Below are positions 45,988 to 58,980 of a stretch of 64,000 nucleotides of DNA, in pieces (position 1 is the first letter of the stretch; the number at the start of each line of letters is the position of its first letter). Below the pieces are notes generated by a model. That model searched no databases. It saw only the letters and a program-made list of their open reading frames with translations, and was not told the DNA's origin. Origin of the DNA: Homalodisca vitripennis (Eukaryota > Arthropoda > Insecta > Hemiptera > Cicadellidae). The translations under genes and the position numbers were made by a program. The stretch is from the NCBI RefSeq assembly GCF_021130785.1, contig NW_025776817.1, positions 175,121-239,120 on the forward strand, read 5' to 3'.

Positions 45988-47326
45988 CGGGATGGGCCAT
46001 AAGTCAGTTTGTCACTAGCAATCCTCAGACTTTGTTTTTCATAGCGTAGTAGTTGTGAACTTGACTAAGTCAAAACACTAGCAGTTTGTGGTTATGTTTG
46101 TTTATTGTCAATATCTGAGAAAGTATGAATAGGAAATTAACAACAGAACAGCGTGTGTTTGTTTTGCAAACATAGTGGAAACATGATCATAAATTATAGT
46201 GATGTTTGTGATTTGTTTGTGGAACGTTTTCCAAATATCCAGCCTCCATCTCGACAAGGTATTCGCAAATTAAATTTAAGATTTGAAGAGACTGGGTCGG
46301 TAGCGGAGCTTCCTCTTTCAGGTAGGCCAAGGTCTGTTACTGCAGAAGAGAATCTGAATGTTCTCGCGCAATGTTTTGTGCAATCACCGACGAAATCGCA
46401 AAGAAAAGCATCAAATGAGTATGGAATAGCAAGAACAAGCCTACGAAGGATACAGGAACAGCTGCATTTGAGACCATATAGGCCTACTTTACTCCAAGGC
46501 CTAAATGAAGATGATCCGGACAGGCGTGTGGTATTCTGCGAGCTGTACACAATCCGACAAGAAAGCCGATCCCAATTTTTACAAAAGCATTCTTTGGAGC
46601 GACGAAGCAACTTTTAAGGGGAATGGCAGAGTGAACAGACACAAATGTGTCTACTGGGATTCTACGAATCCCCATTTGACGATGGAGACAGAGTTAAACG
46701 CTCCTGACGTGAGTGTATGGGCTGGTATTTTTAGCGGTGGGCTAATCGGGCCTCATTTTTTTGACGGTACTGTCATATCTCTTAATTACCTAGATATGCT
46801 TCAAGAGGTGTTGTTAGAACTGGAAAATAGTCCACTTTATGGACATCTGCGGCCGGTTAAGGAAAAGTTGATAAGGCAACAAGATGGAGTACCCCCCCAT
46901 TATGGACTTATTGTGAGAGACTTTCTAAATAATAACTTTAATAAATGGATTGGCAGACGGGGTACTATTGAATGGCCTCCACGGTCCCCAGATATAACAC
47001 CGATGGAATTTTCAGTCTGGGGTATAATAAAAATGAGGTTTATTCAGTCAAGTTTCGTAATGTTGAGCATTTGAATTTGAAAACTTACAGTCCAGGACAT
47101 TTGCGACAAAATTTGTAAATATATGTTAAAAAGATGCAATCTTTGCATAGAACAGCATGGAGACCACTTTGAGCATCTTTTGTAGGTTCATTGAATACTA
47201 CATGTTTTCCTGTATTAATAAATTGTATTTGTACTACATAGTAAAATAAATGTATTTGTATTTTCGCTTGTTTGGTATATTATTGCACCAAATGCATTTT
47301 TGGCAACTAACTTATGGCCCACCCTG
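45988..47326 (+). mobile_element. Tc1/mariner-superfamily transposon, complete ends, dead gene
   Basis: TA (45986-45987) and TA (47327-47328) flank inverted repeats. The left end is CGGGATGGGCCATAAGTCAG and the complement of the right end is CAGGGTGGGCCATAAGTTAG (matching at 17 of 20 positions). The 1339-bp length is typical of the superfamily. A single pseudogene fills the interior. Confidence 0.92.
46125..47185 (+). pseudogene. Tc1/mariner-type transposase (DUF4817 plus DDE_3 type)
   Basis: The N-terminal helix-turn-helix region reads MNRKLTTEQRVFVLQT, a stop (TAG near 46173) and then, after a shift, NYSDVCDLFVERFP, PSRQGIRKLNLRFEETGSV and GRPRSVTAEENL, the insect DUF4817-type start. The catalytic domain follows in another frame: ILWSDEATF (first D), VNRHKCVYWDSTNPH, VSVWAGIFSGGLIGP, FFDGTV, LIRQQDGVPPHYG (second D) and WPPRSPDITPMEF (third D). 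About 35 residues separate the last two aspartates. After one more shift comes a normal C-terminus, RCNLCIEQHGDHFEHLL, and TAG at 47183. All three catalytic aspartates survive. At least three frameshifts and one stop make it a pseudogene. It would have cut and pasted the element at TA sites. Confidence 0.9.
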
Positions 47327-47328
47327 TA

Positions 47329-48939
47329 ATTTACGGTTAAAAAAGAAACCTGAATTAAAGTCACATAGCTTTTCATGTTAACTCAATTAAGATTGAATAG
47401 CGTGTTCAGCATTCAAGTTAGAGAACAGTATTATTATTAATAATAATAAGAATTATTATTAATATTAAAGAGAATTAATTATAATTTAGACACATTAGTT
47501 TAAAATACTCTAAACATTTTACAATAAAACAATTATTAAATATTTTCCTAAAAAATTATAAAAAAGTTTGCATCATCTTGTGAAATATCATGAAAAAACG
47601 TGTTTAAATAATTATTGTACATAGTATTTTCAGCTTTTTCTCAGTTTAATGTTATCTGTTTAAATTTATTTTTATAGTAATTTTAAGATTCCTTTTATTC
47701 ATTTTTATACTGTTTTATTAAACACATTGCGTTTTTGAGCGTAAATGTAGCCAATTCTAGTTAACACCTTCTCAAATCGATTGCCGTGCGTTAGTAAATT
47801 CGTATAGATATAGAACGTATTTTATTCCCAAAGTATAATAAACTAAAAGTACCACTCCCGGCTCTGCGTAAACAGTTCCTTTGATAGTTCAGAACAAGGT
47901 ACGGATTACTACGTGTCGTGTAAAAGGCTGAGGTTGCATGCAAACTATCAAGTACTATACACCATTATATTCTTGATGTGTCACAGAGAGAGACAGAGAT
48001 AATCGTATTTTAGTCTGGCTGACAGATATATAGATATTTGTTTAAAACAGGAATGTTTATCACTAGTACTCGGTTTGAGGTTGTACTGAAAAGTATATAT
48101 TTCAAACCGCTATTAAGGCAGGTTGGGCCTGACTTGGAGTGGCTGTAACGTTTACAGGGGGTTGAATGTTTGTGTGTAAGTGAACTTTAGTAACATCAAG
48201 CAATGTATCTCACTGGTCAATACAGACTTTGATAGGACTATAGAACTGACTGTCAATGCAGTTACAGCCCTAAATATTTTTGAACAATTCTAAAGCTACT
48301 GCCTAATTATTTCAGTACAATCCATGAGACTATGTGATGAAATAGTTGCCTCGTATGAAGGTTGTGACACAACTCGTATGAATTCCTTCATCCTCATTGT
48401 TGTCATTCCGTAATTTAACTTATACTAAGCAAAAATGTAAACCAAAAACAAATCTTTGTCGATTATTATTCTCTTAAACTGACATGATGTATTAAGTAGT
48501 AAATTAATTTTATCATCATCAGGATTTGGGCTACTTAAATCAATTACGTACTAGGAATCTTATGTCAATCTTAAATCTCAATTTTGTTGCATGGATTGCA
48601 TTAAAACAATATATAAGGTACTATTATTATTTTGTACATTATTTGTAGCTTATTTAAAACACGCCACATCAGTCTAACCAAATGTTTTGACAATTCTTTT
48701 TACAAGCCGGTTGAAATTTACTTCTCTTAAATTGTAAACAGCTAATAATAGTTTGTATTTAGGCTTTGATTTACTAGTTGTGTAACTGATATGAGCACAC
48801 TTTGTACTAATTTACCATGTAAAATATATACAAGGCGTTTTCAGTTAACAATTTCAATATTTGTAGACAGCTCATTGTTAATACTTCGTGGTTTGGTTCA
48901 ATAAATTCTTGAATCAAATTATTATATTATAATAACTAA
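47329..48939. other. No gene seen
   Basis: AT-rich, with no repeat matched inside the window. A GC-richer patch near 48110-48165 (GGCAGGTTGGGCCTGACTTGG) is unassigned. Confidence 0.4.
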
Positions 48940-50690
48940 CCAATTCATAGTTTTGATTTCTTGTGACAACCCTACTGGTGTTCATGCATTGGTTTAAGAA
49001 TTGCAAACTTCTTATAAAAAAGGTTTTAGACAACATTTAATTACTCGTATACAAAAGTTAATAATTATAGACAAACCACCGCAAATTGTTTGAAAATAAA
49101 ATTAAACGATATCTAATCTTCAAACCTCGCCTAATTTTAAAATTTGTGATTGTTTATTTAATAAACTTATCAATGTAGTAAATTGTTTAACCTAAATAAC
49201 TGTATAATTTAATTTTAAAATGCACTGTAATGTAGAGTACTTGAATTAGAACATCAAAGCGAAAACTTTGATCAAACCTACGCAGTATATTTTAGTTTCA
49301 GACATAATAATAAGCAATAAGATGATATAAAGAGTAGTGTGACTGGATACTGGATCTAAACTATTATAATTTATCACGTACACGGTAATATAAGACGGGC
49401 AACGGAAGATGTTTGTCTCTATAGTACGAGTATATGTGTAAGAGTAATCTGATAACAGGAAGCGGTATAATGATAGTGGTAGTCGTCACTCGAGTGAAGG
49501 TATCAAGAGAAAAAAGTAAACTGGTGAAAACATTCACAACAGAGTACATATTGATATTATTTTAATATCCATGGAGACAGCAAAGTAGATGTATTTTAAA
49601 GTTTTCAAAAAAATCAAAAGTGTTGTTTACAAAATTTGCTGAACTCACACTGCATTGGGTTAGAAAAGCACGTCCAGGAACAAGTGTGAAGACAATTCTT
49701 GATAAGGCAAGGACGTTTTTCATACCTCAAATCGTTTAACACGCAGGATGTCAGGAAATTACCACCAGGAGTAAGAAGGCAAAGACCAGCATCAAGACAA
49801 GGACTTATAGATGAGTTACTTCTCATCTTGGCTTCTCATAATTATTTGTAAATTATACTCTCTACCCTTACTACTAATCTTAGAAAAAATCAGCTTACAT
49901 GGAAGTTTTATAGATTAATAATCCCGGCAAAGACGGTAAAACAGTTAAATTGTAAGAATAACCCGTTTTCAAATAACAGGATTTTAATCTTTTAGCGATT
50001 GTACAATGCATTTATTTATTCCTTGAAAATTAACTTAATCAAATATTAAAGTTAGCGTGCCTTGTGGACAAAGATAAAAAAACTAATAACTTGTAAAAGT
50101 AGTAGGTGCTTTTAGTCCTTTCAGTACAAGTGTACAGAAGGAATCAGTTAACATTGTCTTTATCCAAAGATTTAAAATCATTTAAGAAATATGTAAAAAA
50201 ATGTAAACTAGTGAATGCTGGTTGACGTAGGATTACAGTTCGTAAGTTAATTACGTTTAGTTGTGTAAACTCAATAATTATGAAAACGGTATTGTGCATA
50301 TTTTGAAGATAAATATGGTCTGTATCTTTTGATGCATTCAATTAGTTGCTGAGCTTACATTAGATATCATCCATTTCACAAGAGAAACGAAATTAAGTGA
50401 TACTATAATATACACAAATTATTAGATTACATTTACATATTTAAATATTAATTGTTTACTGCAAATAATAATTTTTGGTCTAATAACTGTTTCATGGCAA
50501 AATATAATAAACCGTTCTGGAGACAATTGCAGAGCGTATTTTACATTTTGATAAGTAAAGTAGCTTCGTTTAGTTTTTTTGTTTTTTGTGACTACAGTGA
50601 ATCTTTGTTTAGATAAGTTACTAAGAATAACTGATAAATCTCCATAAAAAGTAATGTTTATTGTCATAAATCTATATAAACAATTTACAA
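48940..50690 (+). repeat. Family B, copy B4a
   Basis: Matches B1 and B2 left parts: CAACCCTACTGGTGTT (48967), GGATCTAAACTATTATAAT (49352), TATCCATGGAGACAGC (49567), GACAAGGACTTATAGATGAG (49795), AGTGTACAGAAGGAATCAG (50130). It then matches B3 near 45277 with CTGTTTCATGGCAAAATATAA (50488). It ends abruptly at the second LINE copy. Confidence 0.8.
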
Positions 50691-50694
50691 TAAT

Positions 50695-52720
50695 TTGGCA
50701 GAAGTGGCTGCGGAAGCGCATCGTCCGCGTACAGGGAGACCCTGCACTCTCGGAGCGCCCGGGAAAAAAGTCGGTTTGTCCCCCACAGGTACAGGATCGG
50801 GCCGAGGGACTGATCCCTGTGACACCAGATGTCACTGGGCGGGCCCGTGGAGGTGGATCGGGAAACGCGACGGAGAAGGTCCGGAGGTGGGGAGATAGCT
50901 GCGGAGCAGCCGGAAATCTGCCAGGCAATGGAGACGATGACAGCTTGAAGAGCAGTCCCTCGTGCCATACCTTGTGGAAGGCTTTGCTCACGTCTATCAG
51001 GACCGAAGTGAGGGTGCTTCCTTCCTACAGCCCCTGTGATTTTGTTCAGGACTCTGCGAAGCTGAAGGGTGGTGGAGTGGCCAGTGCGGAAGCCGAATTG
51101 TTCTGACCTGATAGATGTGAAAAAAACTCCAGGGAATCTCGCCAAGACGATCTTCTCCAGAAGCCCGGCAGGAGGGGAGTCGGCTTGTGGTTCTCGGGAA
51201 GAGAGGGTCCCTTGCCGGGCTTGGGTATCATGATCACCTTGGCATCCTTCCAGGTGGTCGGGAAGTGAGCCAGGCGAGGCATGAGTTGAAGATGCAGGTG
51301 ATCGTGACGATCACCCAAGCCGGCAGGTTCTTCAATGCTGGAGTTCCTAAGGAGTCCGGGTCAGGGGGCCTTCTTGGGGCCAATCGGCGAAATGGTTCTT
51401 GCACTTCAGGTGTAGTAGGGATCTTCGTCATCGACAGTGAATATTTCTCCAGGAAGTTTTAATTCATTTCGCACGTGTCCTCGTCGTAGATATCCGCGTT
51501 TTAGGGAGAATTGGCCTTCCATGTGTGCGCGAAGGCCGCTGCTCGATCTCTCAGGGGAGTAGACAAATACAACATTCCTATGAAGTGGTCGTTTGGTCTT
51601 CTTCTCCCCTTCGAAGTGCCCTGGAGAATTTCCAGATGCCGCGACACACCCGTCAGCTTGGGTTCCACAAAGTCATCCCAACGCAGCCGCTCTGTGTTTC
51701 AGCCAGGAGACGAGGAGCACTTCCTGGCCTGGTGGTTTGAAGGTCTACTTGGCGTGGGGACATCGGACTGCTGGTACTCCCGTGTATCCAGTCTGCGACG
51801 AAGGCGACTCTCTTTCTCAGACTCGTGTGGTAGCTAGGTGAGTGATGTCAGTCCGGAGAGAGGAGATGACGAGGCCGTCATACATTCTTGGAAGATGGAA
51901 GTCAAGGCGTGTACTTGTCGGTCTAACTGGTCCGGTGACTCGGCAGGATTTGGTGGTGGCCGATTCCTGTCAGCGAGGTGGTTTGCAAAGCGGTGCCAGT
52001 TGATCTTGGTGGGAACGAGCAGGAGGATTTAATTGCGCTCCGTTGTCCCGAGAGGTCGAAAGACAACTGGAACGTGTCTGACGAGAGATCAGACACTGCA
52101 AAACACCTCGATTGTGTCCGACCAGCGAATCCAGCTAGACCGAAGTGCCCGTAATTCCGGCAGGTGCCGTCCATTGTGATATGTAGACGATGTTTCCTCA
52201 GGTGTCAGTAGTTGGATGTGGCTGAGTCGTTTATCCATAGAGACGGTGGAGACTTCTGCCTTGTCCTTGGCAGTTTTCTCATCCCCAGTTCAGATTGCTG
52301 TTGCATTGAGGTCCCCCAGCAACAAGTGCAGGGGTACACAGGACGCAGCAGGGAATCAAAGGCAGCGAGTGTTTGGCAGCGTGGTTCTAGAATGATTGTA
52401 GACGGAGCAATCTCCCAGTTCGGCTCCGCTGTATGTGGATGGATATCCGGTGATCTCGCTCCGGGGCAGGGATCTGCTGCCAAGAGACGATGGGTCACTC
52501 GCCGAGTCACCATGATCGCCCAGCCTCCGCCGGGGTCGGTTGTTCTGCAGCTGCCTCATTCGTGCGGTATATCTGGTAATTGGGGATATTGAAGCGAGTC
52601 CTGTCGCCCTGAAGTGAGTCTCCTGTAGAGGAGCGACGTCCACATCCATTTCAGTTAGTAGCTGACCGAGTTCCAGCCGCCTTGTTTGCCGAGCCCCTCG
52701 GCGTTTCCAGCTGACAACTC
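50695..52720 (-). pseudogene. LINE ORF2 remnant (endonuclease and partial RT), many frameshifts
   Basis: Recognisable pieces on the minus strand, in 5' to 3' order: QETHFRAT in 52649-52356; LLGTSMQ- and GDLNA-region pieces around 52300; an endonuclease C-terminal segment LSSDTFQLSFDLSGQ near 52090 that copy 1 lacks; DAKVIMIPKPGKG near 51230; FGFRTGHSTTLQLRRV near 51080; FHKVWHEGLLFKLSS near 50960; and SLYADDALP near 50730. The active-site box is the canonical YADD. Frame changes occur every 50-150 bp. If these indels are real the gene is long dead. If they are sequencing errors, a better ORF may exist. Confidence 0.85.
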
Positions 52721-52868
52721 TCAGCTTACCACATGGGACGAGTTAGCAATCAACGTGTCCATGAGGCCGTGACATCCAAACCGCCACTATGTTGGGTCAG
52801 CGTGAGTAAGAATCTGAATTTAGTCTTTAACCTTGAGATCCTGCAGAGAAGGAGTGTAAGCTGGGTGA
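50695..52868 (-). mobile_element. Jockey-like LINE copy 2, 3'-truncated and indel-ridden
   Basis: Minus-strand relative of 14694-17432. It begins in the middle of the reverse transcriptase at a point matching 15655, so the RT thumb, 3' UTR and tail are missing. That is the reverse of normal LINE truncation. At the 5' side it extends about 130 bp beyond the start of ORF2 (matching 17429 at about 52720), into sequence absent from copy 1. It differs from copy 1 mainly by small indels. It directly adjoins family B sequence on both sides. Confidence 0.85.
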
Positions 52869-55800
52869 GAAAGTCGCGTACATCTAAATGTTTTTAGGAC
52901 TCCTTTCAACAACCAGTATTTAGATGAAAATTGTAAAGATTCACTCGAAGAGATAATTACTTTGGTTACATAATGCCTGAGAGACATATTTCAGGCATTT
53001 TATAGTAGTTTAATAGTAAAAAAAAATAATTTGAAAATATTGAATATCATACTAAACTATGGAATTAAAATTAATAACTGAATTACATTTACTTCTTATA
53101 CAAAAAAATTAATATACAGTAAGTTAGATAGCGTAACAAATTTAAGGTGAAATACGGTCTTATATAAAATTTTTTAATCTTATCTAAATTACTTGATAAA
53201 ATTACCCACTACCAGAGTCTCTTTTAAATACTTTACAAGACTAATTTAATAACTACAGCTATACAAATAAACGTATCAGAATCCCATTTTTTGCCTTTAA
53301 AATAAATTTAAAAATTTAATAATAATACTCACCCTGCTATTGTATTTTGGGGGTGTTTTTTAAAAAAAAATGCCAGCAATTAATTATAATAAATGTATTC
53401 GGTTGTATGATAAATATTTGTAAACAAACTTATAAATAATTATACAGGTCACGTTAGGTTTTAATGTAAATTTTTGTGATGTTTTGAACTGCAATGTAAT
53501 ATTTGTTTTTAAACTCATTTGATTTGTGGTTCATTATCTTACCCGAACATTAATTGTGTAATTTCTTAATGAATCCAGTTTTACAAACGACCAAATATTC
53601 ATAAGATCCGTTCATAAATTAATTATGGTAGAAAAGTATTAGATTACCTAAAGAATTTTTCATAGGTTACATAGTATGTCCTACAGAGGACCATATATGC
53701 AGTCATTTTTAATAATCAGTGTAAATATTTGGAAAAAATAATTGAAATTAGTTAAAAATGTAATGTTTAACTTATGATTAATAATTCCATAGCTTGAGTA
53801 AATAAGTTATTTGAATTTGAGTTGCACATTAAAAAATTAAATAACGATATTGTACAAAATTTGAGGAGAAAGTATAGTCTAGTAATATTTCGTATTTTAA
53901 TCAAAACCTTCCAGTGTAACTAACCACCAGAAGTCAAAAATTAAACCTTCACAGAACATTTCTGAATAGAAAATCAATTTCCTAAAACTTCTAGACGGAA
54001 CGTTAAGAACCCTTTTGAGTCAAACAAATTGGCTGGAACCACAAAAACAAAAGCATTCTTATAAATGTAGCAAAAACACTTTTAGCGTCATATTGGGAGA
54101 AGTTTTATACGTTGTTAATTAAGAACTTTTAAATAATTATAATAGAGAGTGGAATATGTGTTTTTTAAAAACTGATTAAAATAATTACACTTGGTAAAAT
54201 TTAAATAATTAAGTAATTTTTTGTCATTTTAAAAACTATCTAATATACAACACCAATTTACGTAAGTAGTTGCTATGAAACATCATTATCATAACTACAA
54301 TTAAAATTTTATTTCTCTTGATTTTTAAAAAAGCGTGAAATTCTAAAGTTAAACAAAACTAATATTTAAATGTTGTTACATCGTATTACCTAGTAATGGT
54401 TCTTCAGATTTATTGTAAACATAATTATTAAATGTGCTATAATGTTAACTGAGGTGGTTGTGATATTCCTTAGAAGACGGAATTAGGAAAATATTTAATA
54501 GCCTAACAATGTAACTTTCAACTTAGCCACAAAATGTCCTACCAAAACTGTCATTTGGATTGTATAATATCACAATAGTTGATTGTGAGGTATGTTTTGA
54601 TATTCAGATTACAGTTTAGCACATGTTATATTATGAGCTAAATTTGGCTTGAATGAGTGTGTAAATGTTTTATATTTATGAAGGATTACGCGAATGGCCA
54701 TACGTAGATTTTTTATTTCTTGAAAGTTCTTGCTAATTTTAGAAAGATTGTGCTGATTATATATTTATTTATTGATTATGGAGATGTATATTTTCTGAAA
54801 ATGTGTTTTTCGGTTGATCTTAATGAATAGACGCACGCGGGCATTACCCATTGATGGAGTTTCTGTAAATAATTATCATGAGGGCAAAATGTTACTGTCT
54901 AAATTTAATGTAAAATTAAAAACTAATATAATTTTTGTGTTATACACATACTTGAATTACGTATTTTAATAATAACGATATCTTGGGTTACCATATGCAA
55001 CAAATACATGACTTAATGGTATAGGTAATTATTAAGTACTATTATTCCGTAGGATAATTCAAATATTAAAATAACATTGTAAAAATTTATTTTAATTACT
55101 AATTAAGCATTTTTGTTTAAGTGAATCATAAATTGTTATTTATTTTCGTAAACGATAAATTAGAGTTAAAGTAAAGTTATGGCCAATTCTTCTTGCATGC
55201 TATACCATGTCGTGTGCCATGTGTTCATCTCAATTCGTTTTATGGTTATTAAACGTGTTTTATCTCCAATTGACCGCCTTGAACCATGATTAGCTACTGG
55301 TCGGTGCACACGTTCACATCGAGTAAAATCGTGTTTGTTCAATACTTATTACATCGATGTAAAACAAATTACCACGCGTCATGTAAAACAATGAGAAATA
55401 CTTTGCAACATATGAATCCCATAATATAATATGTTACTGCTAAGATGATGCCCTGCACATCCCGGACAAACATCAGACAGAAAAAGAAATTTTGAACAAC
55501 CCATTCAGACAAAAGATTAAATTTGTATCCTGCGAAATCATTAACGAAACACTTACTGATATTCGAGATCAATTAAAACGTGTTTACAAAGATTCAAATA
55601 TTTACAATTCTTGTACATTTTTAACACAATTTATTTTGAACACTTAATTTAATTTTCACAACGATTTCCTAGATTTTCATAGTGGTCAACTATTAAGATA
55701 ATGTAAACAAGTTCACACAATCAGGTGAATCTCCGATGTAAAGTCATGTATTTATAATATTCCAACTCCCATGTTACGTAATTAGAGAATTAAGCCTCTA

Positions 55801-56981
55801 CAAAACAAGTTATAATGTCAGTTTTTGCTTCTCGAGATATAAATAACAAATTCTCCAAGGCCGCTATTAGGCTTCACCTAACGATTAAAAATAAAGATTT
55901 AAGTAAGGTGGCCCAGGTGTTTGTAATAATCTGTAGCCGTAACTTTACAATGATAAAAATGTCCAATCTTTTACATGAAAAACTCACAGAACAGTAAATC
56001 ATGTTTGAAATACGTCCTTCGTGGTGGTCCCCTATTTAAATAGAACTGACACATCCAACTTGTTGCTGCGTATTACTGGAATTTATTCATTATGAATCCA
56101 ATCCATTTTAATAAGCGAAAATGCCATACATTACTCGAGGGGATGTACAAAATATAGTTACTGTCTGTCTGTCTGTCCGCACGATATATCGAGAACAAAC
56201 CGATCATTGTAGAAATTTTTACGAAGATTAATTTATATACAGCAACACCGAATTCAATGATGGTAAATGTCACTCCATTAGAATTTACTCGGCATTAAAG
56301 AATATTTTATGATAATATTAAAGGTAACCAGGATATCATCATAATATTACATAATACATTAATTCGTTAACAAAAGAAAAAAATATCAAATTTTAAAGAC
56401 CATTAAATTGAAAGCATTATATGTATTCAAGCTTTCGCCTTCTCTACTTTATATTATCACCGCACCTTACTCATCATTATATCCATGACAATCATCACTC
56501 GCGTTGACAAACTACTCCGTGATAGTAGACAAATACTATAGTTCTAAATACATTAAAAATTACATTTTCAAAAAACTAAAATATTCTATTTACTAGAAGA
56601 AGCAACGCCGCGCGCTCTCCTTAACAAATTCGGCCCTAAGACATCTTTCGATATTTATAAGCACAAAATTTTTATGGCATAACTACACCGTTTGTTGAGT
56701 AGTAAAAATTGTCGTAACAAGAGAAGTGCAGTTTTAAATCAAGAATGCGTCACAAAGTTGCCATTACGAAATGCGTACAGAGCAACATGTAGTAAAGCTT
56801 GATTGTACTTTATGGTTTCTGATCCTTTTCACATTTAGGATCCCTTCTCGTATCATGTTTGGAAATGAACAGGTACGAGAAAACGTAACAACATTTTCTG
56901 TTGCTGAGGATCTTTTAAAAAAACTGCATACGACGTAATACGAGCTTCAATAATTCATTGGCACTAAGTTTAATTACCGTT
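52869..56981 (+). repeat. Family B, copy B4b, main body
   Basis: Matches B2 from 34862 (ACATCTAAATGTTTTTAGG at 52878) to about 38205. Strong points are GCCATACATTACTCGAGGGG (56126), the CTGTCTGTCTGTCCGCACG string (56161), CACGCGTCAT near 55374 matching 37067, and GATTGTACTTTATG near 56800 matching 38069. In much of this block B4b carries extra single bases relative to B2. Confidence 0.85.
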
Positions 56982-58980
56982 TGACGATAACACCATGGGG
57001 ATGGTGACTTCTGAGGTCCGTAGCTAATAAATGACTCAAATTGCAAAGTTTAACTTCATTCGCTTCCATAAGTTTCAGTTTAATTATTAAAACTTACGAA
57101 GTCACCACTTTTAGATGGTAAAGAGATAAGTATGTAAATGCCACGTTTGCTGCCATTTAGAATATAATTAACTATAAATTGGCATATGTTCCAAGGTGGG
57201 TTTAATAATATCCAATGTTCTATGGAATTATGCCCTACGATGTTCTATTTTTAATAAAACGTAAGAATTTTACTCTCTCCCCTGTCCGCAAATGTGGTAA
57301 CTCCCAACCCGGGTGTCCGGGCGTCTTGGCACGAGACAATGGCGCTGTAAGTCCTAAGAAGGGTTAATGTTCTAGTCGGTGGTGTACTAGACGATGAGTA
57401 GAATTATTAAGAAACTGGTAAAGCCATCCTACATCAAATAATATAGTGTGCCCTGGTGAGGCTGTGAGCCACGTGGGACACGTAAAACCTCGCGGACAAA
57501 GCGCGCGAGGTCTGCTCGGGTCCACATATGTTGGGCTGCTGCAAAGGGTTAGAAGAAAATATTCATACGCGTGCCAATTAGGTAGTTCCCTCCGCCCAAT
57601 AATTTTAGTTTTCCGGAATATTGGAATAAAAAATAATATTAGATTATACTGGCTGACTAGGTTGCGAAATTTACATAATAATATGAAATGTTAATTAACT
57701 AATTTACGTGTATACCAAGTTTTCCTTTGTAGTTATTAAAAGGTGTACCGTTCATTTTCTGGTTTTTTTATTTTGAGACCGTTTGTACATTTATGAGGTA
57801 AAGAAGAGAATATCAATAGAAATAAATTGGTTCTATTCAAATTTTCCTTTTTGCTTTGATTTATTTATTAAACCCATTGCCTTTTGCCCGTTGCTTAACA
57901 AGCTATTTGATATTAATAATATAAACGTTTGATTTAACAATTATTGTTATTGAGTTTATTTGTCACATACAGGGTTTTCGTGGATTATAACTGCCTATGG
58001 GCACATAACAAAATTATATCCAACATACACAAATTTTGTGGTACATGTTAAATTTGAACTTATACAAAAATAAGTTTGGAATTGTTAGAAAGATTTGGCA
58101 CTCTGTAACAATTGGGTATAGATGGATTACTCGTTGAGTTCAAAAATCCAGTTTTACTTTTGTATGTTTCATTGACAAGTATTTCTTTCCTTCCAATCAG
58201 TCCTTGTCGGCTTAGTGTAGATTTAATGCTGGTAGTAGTAATCCTTCGCAGATCTGAGAGTTCTGGTTGCCATCCTCAAGTATTCAAGTGTTTCATCATC
58301 TAGTACAATGTCTTTTCTGTTCTTGGATTCAAAATATCTAGATTCATTAATTTGAATACAATATAATAAAAAGTATTAGATGTATTTAATAACTGCGACT
58401 AGTTTATTAACATTGATGAGAAAAGCCTTCTGTCTCAGCTCCTCAATATTAAGGCTATCATTTAAAAGAATAGAAATGTTTCCCATTATTGTAAATCACC
58501 AGCTGATCATAAATTTCACATTTTGGAACTCCAGGCGTTGTAAAACTTAACTCTATTTCATGAACAATTTATCCTTGATATTAAGAATTAATTTATTCTG
58601 TGTATTTGGCCCATAAAAAATTTACGTTTATTTTATCATGATGATTGAAAATTTTACAATAGCTTATGTATTTCTATCTTATATGTATGTTATAATTGTT
58701 TTATGTTAATGTTTTTAACCTCAAAAATTAGGTTGCCGAGTTCTTATTAAATTTTAAAATCTAATTAATTTATATATGTTTATTTGTAAGTTTATCAAAA
58801 TTGTGAGGGTGTATGTTCTTCTTGTTGTATGGATTCCTGTGAGGTGTGTGTACATATGTGGTTTTCCAAACTCCTATAGTTATTTTATTAATCTTATATT
58901 AAACAACATATAAAATAATATGAACTATTAAATTTTCAAAACAAGAAACCTGTAACAGTGTCCTAAATATTGTTTGTTTT
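56982..58980. other. Segment absent from B2: AT-rich sequence with a GC-rich island at 57280-57540
   Basis: Relative to B2 (38205 to about 38410) this is about 2 kb of extra sequence, probably one or more insertions. The island 57280-57540 includes CCCGGGTGTCCGGGCGTCTTGG and a perfect 7-bp stem, CCTCGCG (57488-57494) with CGCGAGG (57504-57510). A short inverted pair (GGTGACTTC near 57002 and GAAGTCACC near 57099) might mark a small fold-back. The region 58100-58350 read on the minus strand gives LSDLRRITTTSIKSTLSR, loosely like a Tc1 helix-turn-helix, but this is too weak to call. Confidence 0.35.

Noticed and set aside
58100..58380. Minus-strand stretch resembling a Tc1 transposase helix-turn-helix (LSDLRRITTTSIKSTLSR).
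   Set aside because: Only a short similarity, with unrelated sequence on both sides, no catalytic motifs and no terminal repeats. Chance cannot be excluded.
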